This document shows, in pieces, positions 52,694-60,778 of a stretch of DNA of 64,000 nucleotides. A program made the position numbers and the translations under genes. The DNA comes from Planctomycetota bacterium (GTDB lineage Bacteria; Planctomycetota; B15-G4; SIAN01). Below the pieces are notes generated by a model. It saw only the letters and a list, made by a program, of their open reading frames with translations, searched no databases and was not told where the DNA came from. How positions within the stretch are numbered: the first letter of the stretch is position 1; every line of letters starts with the position of its first letter. The DNA lies in the NCBI GenBank assembly GCA_028289345.1, contig JANQQL010000018.1, positions 22,030-86,029 on the forward strand. Direction: 5' to 3'.

Positions 52694-54028
52694 TCACTTG
52701 CCCTTGCGACGGCCCGCGTCTTCCCGTTCGCGCAATAGGAACCGAATCGGAATCTCTGGGAAGGGGCCGTTTTCCCTCAGACAGCGAATCAAGAAACGGC
52801 GGTAGTCGTCACCGAGGAGTCGCGCTTCGTTGATGAACAGAACCAGAGTGGGTGGATGGATGTCGATCTGGGTGGCGTAGTAGATGCGCCCCGTGCGCCC
52901 CCCCTTGGTGGGTGGCCCCTTTTTCTCCATGGCCAGCCGCAACACCTTCATGATCTCCGCGGTGGTCATTCGCTGAGATGCTTGGCCGTGGAGCTCCACG
53001 ACCAGATTCAGTAGCTCGTCCAGCCGGAACCCCTCTTTCGCGGAGATGCAGGTGAGAGGGCAGTGGAGCAGCATCGGAAGCTGGTCTTGGAGGTAGCGGG
53101 TGAAGTCGTCCAGCGAACGCTCCTCCCGAACCAAGTCCCACTTGTTGAGAACCACGACGGCGGGACGATGAGCATCGATGATCTTCTGACCGATCACTCG
53201 TTCAATGCGGCCGATCGGCTCGGTGGCGTCGATCAGGAACAGCACGACCTGACTGCGACGGATGGCTCGTTCGGCGCGGGCCTGGCCGTAGAAATCGGGA
53301 GACCCCGAAACCGAAGCCTTCTTTCGCATCCCGGCGGTGTCCACCGCAATGAACTGGCGCCCGTCTCGTTCCAGCGGCAAGTCCACGGCATCGCGGGTCG
53401 TTCCGGGAACGTCGCTGACGATCATTCGCTGCTCGCCGAACAAGCGGTTCACGAACGTGGATTTGCCGGCGTTGGTGCGACCCACGACCGCGAAGCGGAT
53501 GCGGTCGTCAGGCTCCTCTTCTACGGGAAGGTCCGGCAGACGCTCCTCGATCATTTCGCGAAGCTCACCCACCCCGCGGCTGGTTTGGGCGCCCACGGCA
53601 ATCGGTTCCCCAAAGCCCAAGGCGTAGAACGTTCCTGCCAACGCTTCTTGATGGGGCTGGTCGATCTTGTTGACGATCAAGAGACGAGGCTTGTCGACCT
53701 TCCGCAAGCGCTCGGCAATCTCTCGGTCGGCCGGCATCAGCCCATCTCGCCCGTCCACGACGAACAACACCAGGTCCGCTTCGTGAATCGCAATGGAGAT
53801 TTGCTCTTCGATTTCCTCAGCAAGACCTTGCTTGTCGACGATGCCGATGCCTCCCGTGTCGACCAGCTCGCAACGGCGGGCCCCCGCTTTCAGGATCATC
53901 GACACTCGATCCCGAGTCACCCCGGCCGTGGGGTCCACGATGGCCACGCGAGAGCGCACCAGCGCATTGAACAACGACGACTTGCCGACATTCGGACGCC
54001 CCAAGATGGCGACCATGGGGAGTTTCAT
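52694..54028 (-). CDS. der: Ribosome-assembly GTPase Der (EngA)
   Basis: 444 residues. Two tandem GTPase domains: G1 GRPNVGKSSLF, G3 DTGGIG and NKID in the first; GRTNAGKSTF, DTAGM and NKWD in the second. A C-terminal KH-like domain follows. Der acts in maturation of the 50S subunit. ATG 54028 was chosen because GGAG lies 7 bp upstream and the conserved KLPMVAILGRPNVG follows; the frame's earlier ATG is inside queE. It overlaps queE by ATGA. Confidence 0.96.
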   Translation of the reverse strand: MKLPMVAILGRPNVGKSSLFNALVRSRVAIVDPTAGVTRDRVSMILKAGARRCELVDTGGIGIVDKQGLAEEIEEQISIAIHEADLVLFVVDGRDGLMPADREIAERLRKVDKPRLLIVNKIDQPHQEALAGTFYALGFGEPIAVGAQTSRGVGELREMIEERLPDLPVEEEPDDRIRFAVVGRTNAGKSTFVNRLFGEQRMIVSDVPGTTRDAVDLPLERDGRQFIAVDTAGMRKKASVSGSPDFYGQARAERAIRRSQVVLFLIDATEPIGRIERVIGQKIIDAHRPAVVVLNKWDLVREERSLDDFTRYLQDQLPMLLHCPLTCISAKEGFRLDELLNLVVELHGQASQRMTTAEIMKVLRLAMEKKGPPTKGGRTGRIYYATQIDIHPPTLVLFINEARLLGDDYRRFLIRCLRENGPFPEIPIRFLLREREDAGRRKGK

Positions 54029-54762
54029 GGCAGCTCCAGGAACCGGTGAGTCTGAGGAATCAAGCGGACGTTCGGCAAATGCCGGCGAGCGCGTCGAAAG
54101 CAATCTTCCAACAGCTCTTGGGGAAGCCGGGGAGCACGACCGCGACGCGGCGTCTCGGGCTGCAGGACGAAAGGAATCGCCGAGTCACTCTCTGCGACCA
54201 GCCGCGCCATGCTCTCCAGTTCGTCGCGGTCGGTGTGTTCGTTCACGACCACCTTGGCCATGCGTTCAATTCCTTGGCAAGCACGCAAGAACTCGCGGTG
54301 CTCGGCGCGGCGATCGCCTTCCTTCGAGACGCTGTCCAGTTTGAGATCAAAGGACACGAAATCGACGCAGGAAGCGAGCTGTCCCATTTCCAACGCATTC
54401 ACCCCGGCGGTCTCCAAATAGACCCGCCGCGCTCCCAAGAGTGGACGCATCTCTGCCAGGAACTCTGCTTGCTCCAGGGGCTCTCCTCCGGTCCACGAGA
54501 CCCACGCCTGCTGCTCGCGATCCAGCTCCTCCACCCAAGCGGCTGCCTGGTCAGGGGTCACTGGATTGAGCTCTCGGTCCGGCTCTCCCGCTCCACGATG
54601 CACTCGTACGGACTCGGTACGAACCAGGGCCAAGGGGGTGTCGCAGTAGCGGCACCGCAACGAACAGCCGGCGGTCCGCACGAACACATGCCGCTCCCCC
54701 ACCCGCGTTCCTTCTCCCTGGAACGACGCAAACACTTCCTGCAAATATCCGCGGGTAGTCAC
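54025..54762 (-). CDS. queE: 7-carboxy-7-deazaguanine synthase QueE
   Basis: 245 residues, radical-SAM enzyme of the queuosine/7-deazaguanine pathway. It converts carboxytetrahydropterin to 7-carboxy-7-deazaguanine. FASFQGEGTRVG at the start and the cluster motif CSLRCRYCD (Cys33, 37, 40) are diagnostic; SWTGGEPLEQ binds SAM and YLETAGVNAL follows. The start is GTG 54762, without a strong ribosome-binding site. queC, queD and queF are not in the window. Confidence 0.92.
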   Translation of the reverse strand: MTTRGYLQEVFASFQGEGTRVGERHVFVRTAGCSLRCRYCDTPLALVRTESVRVHRGAGEPDRELNPVTPDQAAAWVEELDREQQAWVSWTGGEPLEQAEFLAEMRPLLGARRVYLETAGVNALEMGQLASCVDFVSFDLKLDSVSKEGDRRAEHREFLRACQGIERMAKVVVNEHTDRDELESMARLVAESDSAIPFVLQPETPRRGRAPRLPQELLEDCFRRARRHLPNVRLIPQTHRFLELP

Positions 54763-54777
54763 GACAACCCAGGAAAC

Positions 54778-55878
54778 TCAGTCGACGGTCAGGGATTGCA
54801 AGACCTCGATGCCACGTTCGAGGGTCTCGTCAGGAACAGCGAAGGACAACCGGAAGTGGGTGTCGCGACGCGAGAACGCCTTGCCAGGAACCACCAAGAG
54901 TTCTCGCTCGAACGCCTTTTCGACGAACTGTTCGCCGGTGAATCCCGCAGGAAGCGGCGGGAACACGTAGAAGCTTCCCCCGGGACGAATCGGTCCATAA
55001 CCGTTCGCGAGGGCATCACACAAGCGGTCCCGCTTGTGTCGATAGTCTTCCACGTAGGGCTTGAGGTCCACTTCTGGCATCTGCAAAAGGGCGTACTGGC
55101 CAGGAGTGTTCGGGCAAACGAACGTGAACTGCTGCAACAAAGTCATCGGTTCCAGCAATTCATCGGGACCAGCGGCGTAGCCGAGCCGCCAACCCGGCAT
55201 GGCATAGGTCTTGGAGAACCCCCCCAAAACCAGGACCGAGTCGGAGTACTCTGCCACCGAAGGTGCGGGAGCGTCGTAGCAAAAGGCCTCGTAGATCTCG
55301 TCCGAGATGATGGTCAAGTCGTGATCTCGCGCGAAGCCCGCAGCAATCTGCAGTTCTTCGACGGAGTGGATCGCGCCGGTGGGATTCGACGGAGAGTTGA
55401 GCAGCAACACCTTCGTTTTCTCGGTGACGGCTGCTTCCAAACACTCCCGAGTCAGCCGGAAGTCCGGGTACAAGTCGTAGTACACCGGCTCGGCACCGAC
55501 GATTTCCGCGACCACCCGGTACAAGACGAAATGAGGGTCCGGCAGCAGGATCTGATCGCCCGGGTCCAGCAGCGACAAATAGCTGAGTAGCAACCCGCCC
55601 GAGACACCGCTGGTAATCAGCGTTCGGTCGAGCTTCTTGCCAAGCCGGGTTTCCAAGGATCCCGCCACCAGCTCGTTGAGCTCCGGAATCCCCTGGGTCA
55701 CGGTGTAGCGATTCTTGCCGCTGCGGATCGCCTCGATGGCCGCCTCTTGGATCGCGGCGGGCACTTCAAAATGAGGCTGACCAATGCTGAAGTCGATCGG
55801 GTCCTTCATGGACGCGACCCGCTCGAACATCTTCCGGATCCCGCTCGGCTGAATCGCCTGGGCGCGCTGACTCACCAT
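54778..55878 (-). CDS. Class I/II PLP-dependent aminotransferase
   Basis: 366 residues, fold type I, aspartate/aromatic aminotransferase group. Motifs: FSIGQPHFEVP, SGVSGGLLLSYL (phosphate loop), LNSPSNPTGAIHS, ISDEIYEAFCY and the PLP-lysine region GGFSKTYAMPGWRLGY, with substrate-binding Arg near FRLSFAVP. The exact substrate cannot be told from sequence. It lies 19 bp after the small basic protein gene and 15 bp before queE. Confidence 0.88.
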   Translation of the reverse strand: MVSQRAQAIQPSGIRKMFERVASMKDPIDFSIGQPHFEVPAAIQEAAIEAIRSGKNRYTVTQGIPELNELVAGSLETRLGKKLDRTLITSGVSGGLLLSYLSLLDPGDQILLPDPHFVLYRVVAEIVGAEPVYYDLYPDFRLTRECLEAAVTEKTKVLLLNSPSNPTGAIHSVEELQIAAGFARDHDLTIISDEIYEAFCYDAPAPSVAEYSDSVLVLGGFSKTYAMPGWRLGYAAGPDELLEPMTLLQQFTFVCPNTPGQYALLQMPEVDLKPYVEDYRHKRDRLCDALANGYGPIRPGGSFYVFPPLPAGFTGEQFVEKAFERELLVVPGKAFSRRDTHFRLSFAVPDETLERGIEVLQSLTVD

Positions 55879-55897
55879 GGAAGAAAGCTTGCGACTC

Positions 55898-56110
55898 TCA
55901 GGACTTTTCTTCGTCCGAGGCCTCTTCCTTCTTCTTCTTCTTGCCGGACTTCACTTTCAGACGGGTGCGAACCTTGGGCAAGCCGAAGATCGAGTCTTCC
56001 TCCTCCCGCCGCCCGTCTTCTTCAAGCTTGGCGATCCGTTCCACGCGGGTCCAAACGTTGCGAGCCCGCGCCAACTGGGATTTCACCACGAGGCTTCGGT
56101 GAACGGACAT
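55898..56110 (-). CDS. Small basic protein of the PVC group
   Basis: 70 residues from ATG 56110; AAGGA 10 bp upstream favours this over the ATG nine bases earlier. Sequence features: MSVHRSLVVKSQLARARNVW, then RVERIAKLEEDGRREE and SIFGLPKVRTR, and a Lys-rich tail (KSGKKKKKEEASDEE). From memory this matches a family of about 70-residue basic proteins described from Planctomycetes, Verrucomicrobia and Chlamydiae (TIGR04137). The role is unknown; the composition suggests nucleic-acid or ribosome binding. It lies upstream of an aminotransferase, queE and der in a likely operon. Confidence 0.8.
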   Translation of the reverse strand: MSVHRSLVVKSQLARARNVWTRVERIAKLEEDGRREEEDSIFGLPKVRTRLKVKSGKKKKKEEASDEEKS

Positions 56111-56172
56111 GGTCGTCATTTCCTTCTGCTGGCGGCGGCCGGCCGCAAATCGTCGGGACGGCTTTCGGTTCT

Positions 56173-57006
56173 TCAGGGTGCAAACACGTGCGCCTCGGTC
56201 CGCACGACCGTGGCATCGGTGTAGGTCTGGTGGATCCAGCCGAGAATTTCCTCGAGTTCTGGATCTTCGCGATGGGGCCAGGGCCCCACCAGCAGCGCGG
56301 CCTCGAGGTTGGAGGGTTCCCCCAACCGGACCGCTTTCGCTCGGACACCCCGGTCTGGAAAGTTCGCTTCCAGATCCTCGTTCAGGCGCGATTCGTCTTC
56401 CAACCAGCGCCGCAACACCTCGGACTGCCGGCTGCCGTCGGCGGGAATCCTGCCACTGGCAACTTTGATGCAGCAGAGGGGCTCCGGCGTCGGGGGCTGC
56501 TGCTCGCCGCCACCAAACCGGTCCGGCCATTCGTTCCTGCTTTCGAGGGCCGGGGTGCTCTGCGAAGACTCCCCTTTTTGGGGGAGCCACCAGAACCCCA
56601 CAGCATAGAAACCGAGGACCACCAGGACCAGGGCGGAAAGGGGAATCACGGTCTTCTGCAGGGGCAGGGAACCGATTCGCCCCCCCCATTTTCGTAGGCG
56701 GGCTCGGGCCGCCACAACCGCCGGGGAGACCTGGGGCCGGCGTCGGGGTTTGGCCTTTGCTCGGCTTCCCCCTGGCGAACCGCGTTTTCCGCGAGCCGAT
56801 CGAGAAGCCGGCCGTGCCTTTTTCGAGGGACGGGACGCCCCCGACTTCTTCTTTCGGACCGGGGGCTCTGCCCCTTCGTCCAAACCTCTCGAGGCGCCAC
56901 TCGGTGAATCCGGGTCGCGGGAAGTTCCCTCAGACGCGAACGGGCTCTTCTGAGCGAAGGGCCGACCTCGCTGATAGATCTCTAGCGGATGCCGCTTGCG
57001 TCGCAT
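56173..57006 (-). CDS. Unknown membrane protein with long basic cytoplasmic tail
   Basis: 277 residues. The first 105 are low-complexity and very basic (runs such as VRKKKSGASRPSKKARPA and KRGSPGGSRAKAKPRRR). A single membrane segment follows (about 115-140, VIPLSALVLVVLGFYAVGFWW), then a 130-residue outer domain with PEPLCCIKVASGRI and TYTDATVVRTEAHVF. No family recognised. Same strand as the kinase upstream (76-bp gap) and the small basic protein downstream (62-bp gap). Confidence 0.65.
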   Translation of the reverse strand: MRRKRHPLEIYQRGRPFAQKSPFASEGTSRDPDSPSGASRGLDEGAEPPVRKKKSGASRPSKKARPASRSARGKRGSPGGSRAKAKPRRRPQVSPAVVAARARLRKWGGRIGSLPLQKTVIPLSALVLVVLGFYAVGFWWLPQKGESSQSTPALESRNEWPDRFGGGEQQPPTPEPLCCIKVASGRIPADGSRQSEVLRRWLEDESRLNEDLEANFPDRGVRAKAVRLGEPSNLEAALLVGPWPHREDPELEEILGWIHQTYTDATVVRTEAHVFAP

Positions 57007-57082
57007 GTCCCTCCCCAGAGATCAACGACTACGAACGAACGGTGAACCGACAGAGGTTACGCCGACGGCCAGCGAGGGTCAA

Positions 57083-58216
57083 TCAGCGTCGCCGGCGGCG
57101 ACGGATCGGTGTGATGGGAGGCGTCGCGGGTGGCTTCGGTGGAGCATCTTCCTGATACGGTTTGCGTAGCAAGTCGTCGGAGGCTTGTTCGTCTTCTGGA
57201 GTGAACGACAGCGACTTCTTACCGCGAATCTGCTCTTCGATGTCGGCAATCAATTCCGACGGGTCCTGGTATCGGATCTCTCGCTCCTTGGCCATCATCT
57301 TCTCGATGAAGTAGTGCATGTGCGGAGAGATCTTGCCGCTCTTGAGAACCTGGGAGTTCAGTGACTCCAGAATCTGGGCCGCCATCATTTCCTGATTGGA
57401 CTTGCCTTCGAACGGGAGCTCGCCAGCCACGAGCTGGTACAGCGTCGCACCCAGGGAGTAGATGTCACTACGGACGTCCACGTCGGCCTGACCGCGGGCC
57501 TGCTCCGGAGAGATGTAGGCCACCGTCCCGACCGTCGTTTCTCCCTCGCCCCCTCCCTGGCCCGCACTGGTCGCGAAGCCGAGATCGATGAGTTTGACCT
57601 GGTTCTCACGGGTCAGCAGGATGTTGTCCGGCTTGATGTCGCGGTGCACCACCCCCTGGGAGGTCAGGTATTGCATGGCTTGGGCGACCTGCAAGATGAT
57701 GAACAGGGCGGAGTCCTCGTCGAATTCGCGTCCCGACCGCAGCAGATCGAGCAACGATTCCCCGGGCACGAATTCCATCAGAAAGATGAGTCGCCCTTGG
57801 AATGGCCCCACCCGAAGCCCTTTGACCACGTGCGCATGATCCAACTTCATGAGCAGTTTGGCCTCGTGGACGAAAGCCTTGGACGCCTCCGCCGACGCCT
57901 GCAGTTGCTCGTGCAACACCTTGATGGCCACGTCCCGGCCGCTCTTGCGCTCCCGGGCGTGAACCACGATGGCGGTCCCTCCTCGGCCACAAAGCCCGAG
58001 GAGGTCATGCCCGGGGATGGCCGGCACCTCCTCGCCATCGAGAGCCCGCAGGATCTCCAGGCGCTCCGGCTCCAGCACGCCTTCCTGAATCGCCATCTCG
58101 GGCAACGAGCAGCCGGCGGCCTGGGACTTGGCAAGGAGCCCCTTCACCTGATCCTCACTCAGGACTCCGCGCTGCACCAGACGCCCGAACAGCCTCAGAT
58201 CTTCGAGTTCGCTCAT
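57083..58216 (-). CDS. Ser/Thr protein kinase with N-terminal MshEN-like segment
   Basis: 377 residues from ATG 58216. The kinase domain (about 65-330) is complete: glycine loop GRGGTA at 77-82, Lys99 in VAIKVL, HRDIKPDN at 191-198, DLG at 211-213, SPEQARG, and DVRSDIYSLGATLYQL. The first 60 residues hold two helical units reading LFGRLVQRGVLSEDQVKGL and LPEMAIQEGVLEPERLEIL. These resemble the 'LG-x-x-L-x-x-x-G-x-L-x-x-x-x-L' repeats of MshEN domains, which can bind cyclic di-GMP. There is no membrane segment, unlike PknB. The C-terminus is a Pro/Arg tail ending in six arginines. Divergent from the Clp-like gene. Confidence 0.85.
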   Translation of the reverse strand: MSELEDLRLFGRLVQRGVLSEDQVKGLLAKSQAAGCSLPEMAIQEGVLEPERLEILRALDGEEVPAIPGHDLLGLCGRGGTAIVVHARERKSGRDVAIKVLHEQLQASAEASKAFVHEAKLLMKLDHAHVVKGLRVGPFQGRLIFLMEFVPGESLLDLLRSGREFDEDSALFIILQVAQAMQYLTSQGVVHRDIKPDNILLTRENQVKLIDLGFATSAGQGGGEGETTVGTVAYISPEQARGQADVDVRSDIYSLGATLYQLVAGELPFEGKSNQEMMAAQILESLNSQVLKSGKISPHMHYFIEKMMAKEREIRYQDPSELIADIEEQIRGKKSLSFTPEDEQASDDLLRKPYQEDAPPKPPATPPITPIRRRRRR

Positions 58217-58490
58217 GGGTAGGTTCCGAGCCGCATTGTACGGGACGAAAGTTCCTTTTCCGTCGCCCCGGGAAATTGGTTCCCCCATGAGACGAATCGC
58301 CGGAGTTGGTGCATTTTTCAGCTCTGAGCAGGGCGATTCCGGATTCCCCCAGCGTTCCTAGGGACAATAACTCCGATCGCTCCTGAATCCCGCGGCGCTC
58401 CTCAAGAGCTCTTCCAGAGCCCGTCGAAGATCCAACGCAGCAACTAACGCTCGATACAGCCCCAACGACATCACATAAGGGATAGGGAAC

Positions 58491-59882
58491 GTGGCCCGTA
58501 GCGTCGACTGCAGTGTGGTCCTCAAGTACTGCGAGATCCTGGACGAGTTCATCAAGGTCCGGGTCTTCTCCGAAGAGGACATCGGAGAGTTGCTCCAAGT
58601 CAAGAGCATCCCCAACAAGACCGCCTATCAGCAACTGGTCGTGAACGCCTGCGTCGTGTCCTATCACGACGAGGTGTTGCCCATGTTCAAGAAGCTGAAT
58701 CGGGTCTACAAACAGGAAGCTCTCGAAGAGCTCCTCTACCAGATCTGCGTCGAGGTGAATCCCCATCTCGAAATCCACCAGGTGGCTCTGCCCCTGGACG
58801 GCGCCGACCATAACGGTGGGCAACTGCATCTGCTCAACGCGCCGGGACTCAAGAACCAGAAAGAATCCCAGCGCAGCCTGGCACGCATCCAGCAGGAGCT
58901 GAAGCGGGCGGTGATCGGTCAAACCCCGGCCATCGACTCGGTGATGCGATCCTTGCGCAAGGCAGCGGCCGGACTCAAGGATCCCCGTCGACCCGTGGGT
59001 GCATTCCTACTCGTGGGACAAACGGGAACCGGCAAGACCGAACTGGCCAAGATGGTCTCCAAGCACGTGTTCGGCGACGCCTCGCGATTGGTGAGGATCG
59101 ATTGCAGTGAGTACGCTCTGCCTCATGAGTACGCCAAGTTGATCGGTGCCCCTCCGGGCTACGTCGGTCACAACGATGGCGGGCACCTGACCGAGGCCAT
59201 GAAAGAGCGGAAGGCAGGAGTGGTCCTGTTCGACGAAATCGAAAAGGCCCACCGCAAGGTCCACAACCTACTGCTGCAAATCATGGACGAAGGATTCCTG
59301 ACCGACAGCAAGGGCTGCGTGGTTCCTTTCAACCAAAGCATCATCCTCTTGACGTCGAACGTCGGTGTGGATGAGCTCGAACGGATTCGCAACCGGATGG
59401 GATTCGACCGAGCCGATGACAAAGCCCCGCTTGGCCGAGACGCCACCCGCGACGCCACGCTCTCCGCTTTGAAGGACACCTTTCCGCCGGAGTTCGTCAA
59501 TCGCCTGGATGGAGTCGTGGTCTTCAACAATCTCACTCACGAGCACTGCGTGAAGATCGCTCGCAATCAGCTCGACATGGTGCGCAGCTACCTGGAAGCC
59601 AGTGGCATGGACCTGCGTCCGACGTCACGGGTCCCGGCCACCATCGCTCGCCTCGGCTACAGCGCGGCTTATGGAGCCCGGGAGATTCGCCGGACCATCC
59701 AGAAAGCCATCGAGGATCCGCTCTCGGAAAAGATCCTCCGTGGCGAGTTCCGCAAGGGAGATTGTGTGCGGATCTCCGTCCGCGGGGACAACTTCGTGTT
59801 CGAGAAAGTCGACCCGGTCCCGCCGACGAGTCGTCGATCCAAGTCTCGGGAGAAGAAACCCGACAAGCAGCTGGTGCGCTGA
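58491..59882 (+). CDS. One-ring Clp/Hsp100 AAA+ ATPase with unknown N-terminal domain
   Basis: 463 residues from GTG 58491, with AGGG upstream. Residues about 130-430 are a single AAA+ module of the ClpA/B second-ring type: Walker A GQTGTGKT at 176-183, pore-loop-like GAPPGYVGHNDGG, Walker B VVLFDE at 244-249, sensor LLTSNVG, and the D2-small region LGYSAAYGAREIRRTIQ. The usual Clp_N repeats and first ring are missing. In their place is a 125-residue helical domain I do not recognise. No ClpP-binding loop (IGF/IGL-type) is evident. It may be an unfoldase or disaggregase with its own adaptor domain. Divergent from a Ser/Thr kinase. Confidence 0.8.
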   Translation: MARSVDCSVVLKYCEILDEFIKVRVFSEEDIGELLQVKSIPNKTAYQQLVVNACVVSYHDEVLPMFKKLNRVYKQEALEELLYQICVEVNPHLEIHQVALPLDGADHNGGQLHLLNAPGLKNQKESQRSLARIQQELKRAVIGQTPAIDSVMRSLRKAAAGLKDPRRPVGAFLLVGQTGTGKTELAKMVSKHVFGDASRLVRIDCSEYALPHEYAKLIGAPPGYVGHNDGGHLTEAMKERKAGVVLFDEIEKAHRKVHNLLLQIMDEGFLTDSKGCVVPFNQSIILLTSNVGVDELERIRNRMGFDRADDKAPLGRDATRDATLSALKDTFPPEFVNRLDGVVVFNNLTHEHCVKIARNQLDMVRSYLEASGMDLRPTSRVPATIARLGYSAAYGAREIRRTIQKAIEDPLSEKILRGEFRKGDCVRISVRGDNFVFEKVDPVPPTSRRSKSREKKPDKQLVR

Positions 59883-59982
59883 AGCGGACACGGAGTCCCG
59901 AGGGAATTCCGATATAGTGATTCGGTTCGCGACGGCGCGGACCGACGCATTCTTCGCGACCCCAAGATGACTTCCGAGAACC

Positions 59983-60723
59983 ATGCTTGCCTTCTTGCTT
60001 CCTCTTCTCCTGATCCTGCAACAGCAGCCACCCCAGCCGCAACAGTATCCCCCGGCGCCACCGGACACGGAAAAAGACGAAACCCCGAGTGACCCAGCAG
60101 CCATCGGCTTCCTGCGGGGGTACGTCGACGAGCAGGTCTACAACCTGCCGCTACAAGGCGTGCAACAGTTGCGCGGCTCTGCTCGAGTGGAGATTGTCGG
60201 CTTTCATCAAGAGTTTGAGTTCGAGGTGCACTCGGACTTCATCACCGGTGATCTACGCATCACCCTGAAGGACAAGTCTCCGCCCCCCGGCACCGAAAAC
60301 CTCCTGGCGGAGATGTTCCCAATCGCGTCGAACGTCTTCCCCCTCACCGATCGTTTTTCGATCGGCACCGTGGACTACATCACCGACCTCAGTCAGGAAG
60401 GCGAAGAGATTCGCATCGACATGAAGCCTCGGGTCGAGATCGAGGGCGCCTATCCCCGGACGATCTGGTTCCGCGAGGATGGTGTTCCGATTCGCCAGCA
60501 ATCGAAAAGCACGGCCGGCATGGAAGTGGCCCTCCGCTTCGAGTTCCGCGAAGTCGACGGCAAGCTTCTTCGTGTCCGGGATGTGATCGATGGTGGCAAG
60601 GCGACGGTGTCGTACGAATACACCGACGTCTCCGGCTATCACGTGCCCTCCCGACTCACCTACCGGGAGCAAGGCAAGACGGTCGTGGTTCACTACAACC
60701 TGCAGGTCTCCCCGCCTCGCTGA
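59983..60723 (+). CDS. Secreted protein of unknown function
   Basis: 246 residues. The N-terminus MLAFLLPLLLILQQQP is a short signal sequence, followed by a Pro/Gln-rich linker (PPQPQQYPPAPP). The rest is beta-rich, with LRGSARVEIVGFHQEFEFEV, DYITDLSQEGEEIRIDMKP and SYEYTDVSGYHVPSRLTYR. The repeated-strand pattern recalls periplasmic LolA-like half-barrels, but I cannot assign it. It lies 55 bp upstream of the SurA-like gene. Confidence 0.6.
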   Translation: MLAFLLPLLLILQQQPPQPQQYPPAPPDTEKDETPSDPAAIGFLRGYVDEQVYNLPLQGVQQLRGSARVEIVGFHQEFEFEVHSDFITGDLRITLKDKSPPPGTENLLAEMFPIASNVFPLTDRFSIGTVDYITDLSQEGEEIRIDMKPRVEIEGAYPRTIWFREDGVPIRQQSKSTAGMEVALRFEFREVDGKLLRVRDVIDGGKATVSYEYTDVSGYHVPSRLTYREQGKTVVVHYNLQVSPPR

Positions 60724-60778
60724 ACTTGCCGTCCTGGCGTGTTCTCGATCCATCGAACCATTGGAGGAGTGGGTTCCC

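Noticed and set aside
52680..52695. Small hairpin GAAACC-GGGC-GGTTTC at the end of der
   Set aside because: Only six pairs, overlaps the stop codon, and no T-run follows on either strand; not convincing as a terminator.
58404..58420. AAGAGCTCTT palindrome and overlapping GCTCT/AGAGC repeat between the kinase and Clp-like genes
   Set aside because: Short repeats of this size are expected by chance and no promoter elements line up with them.
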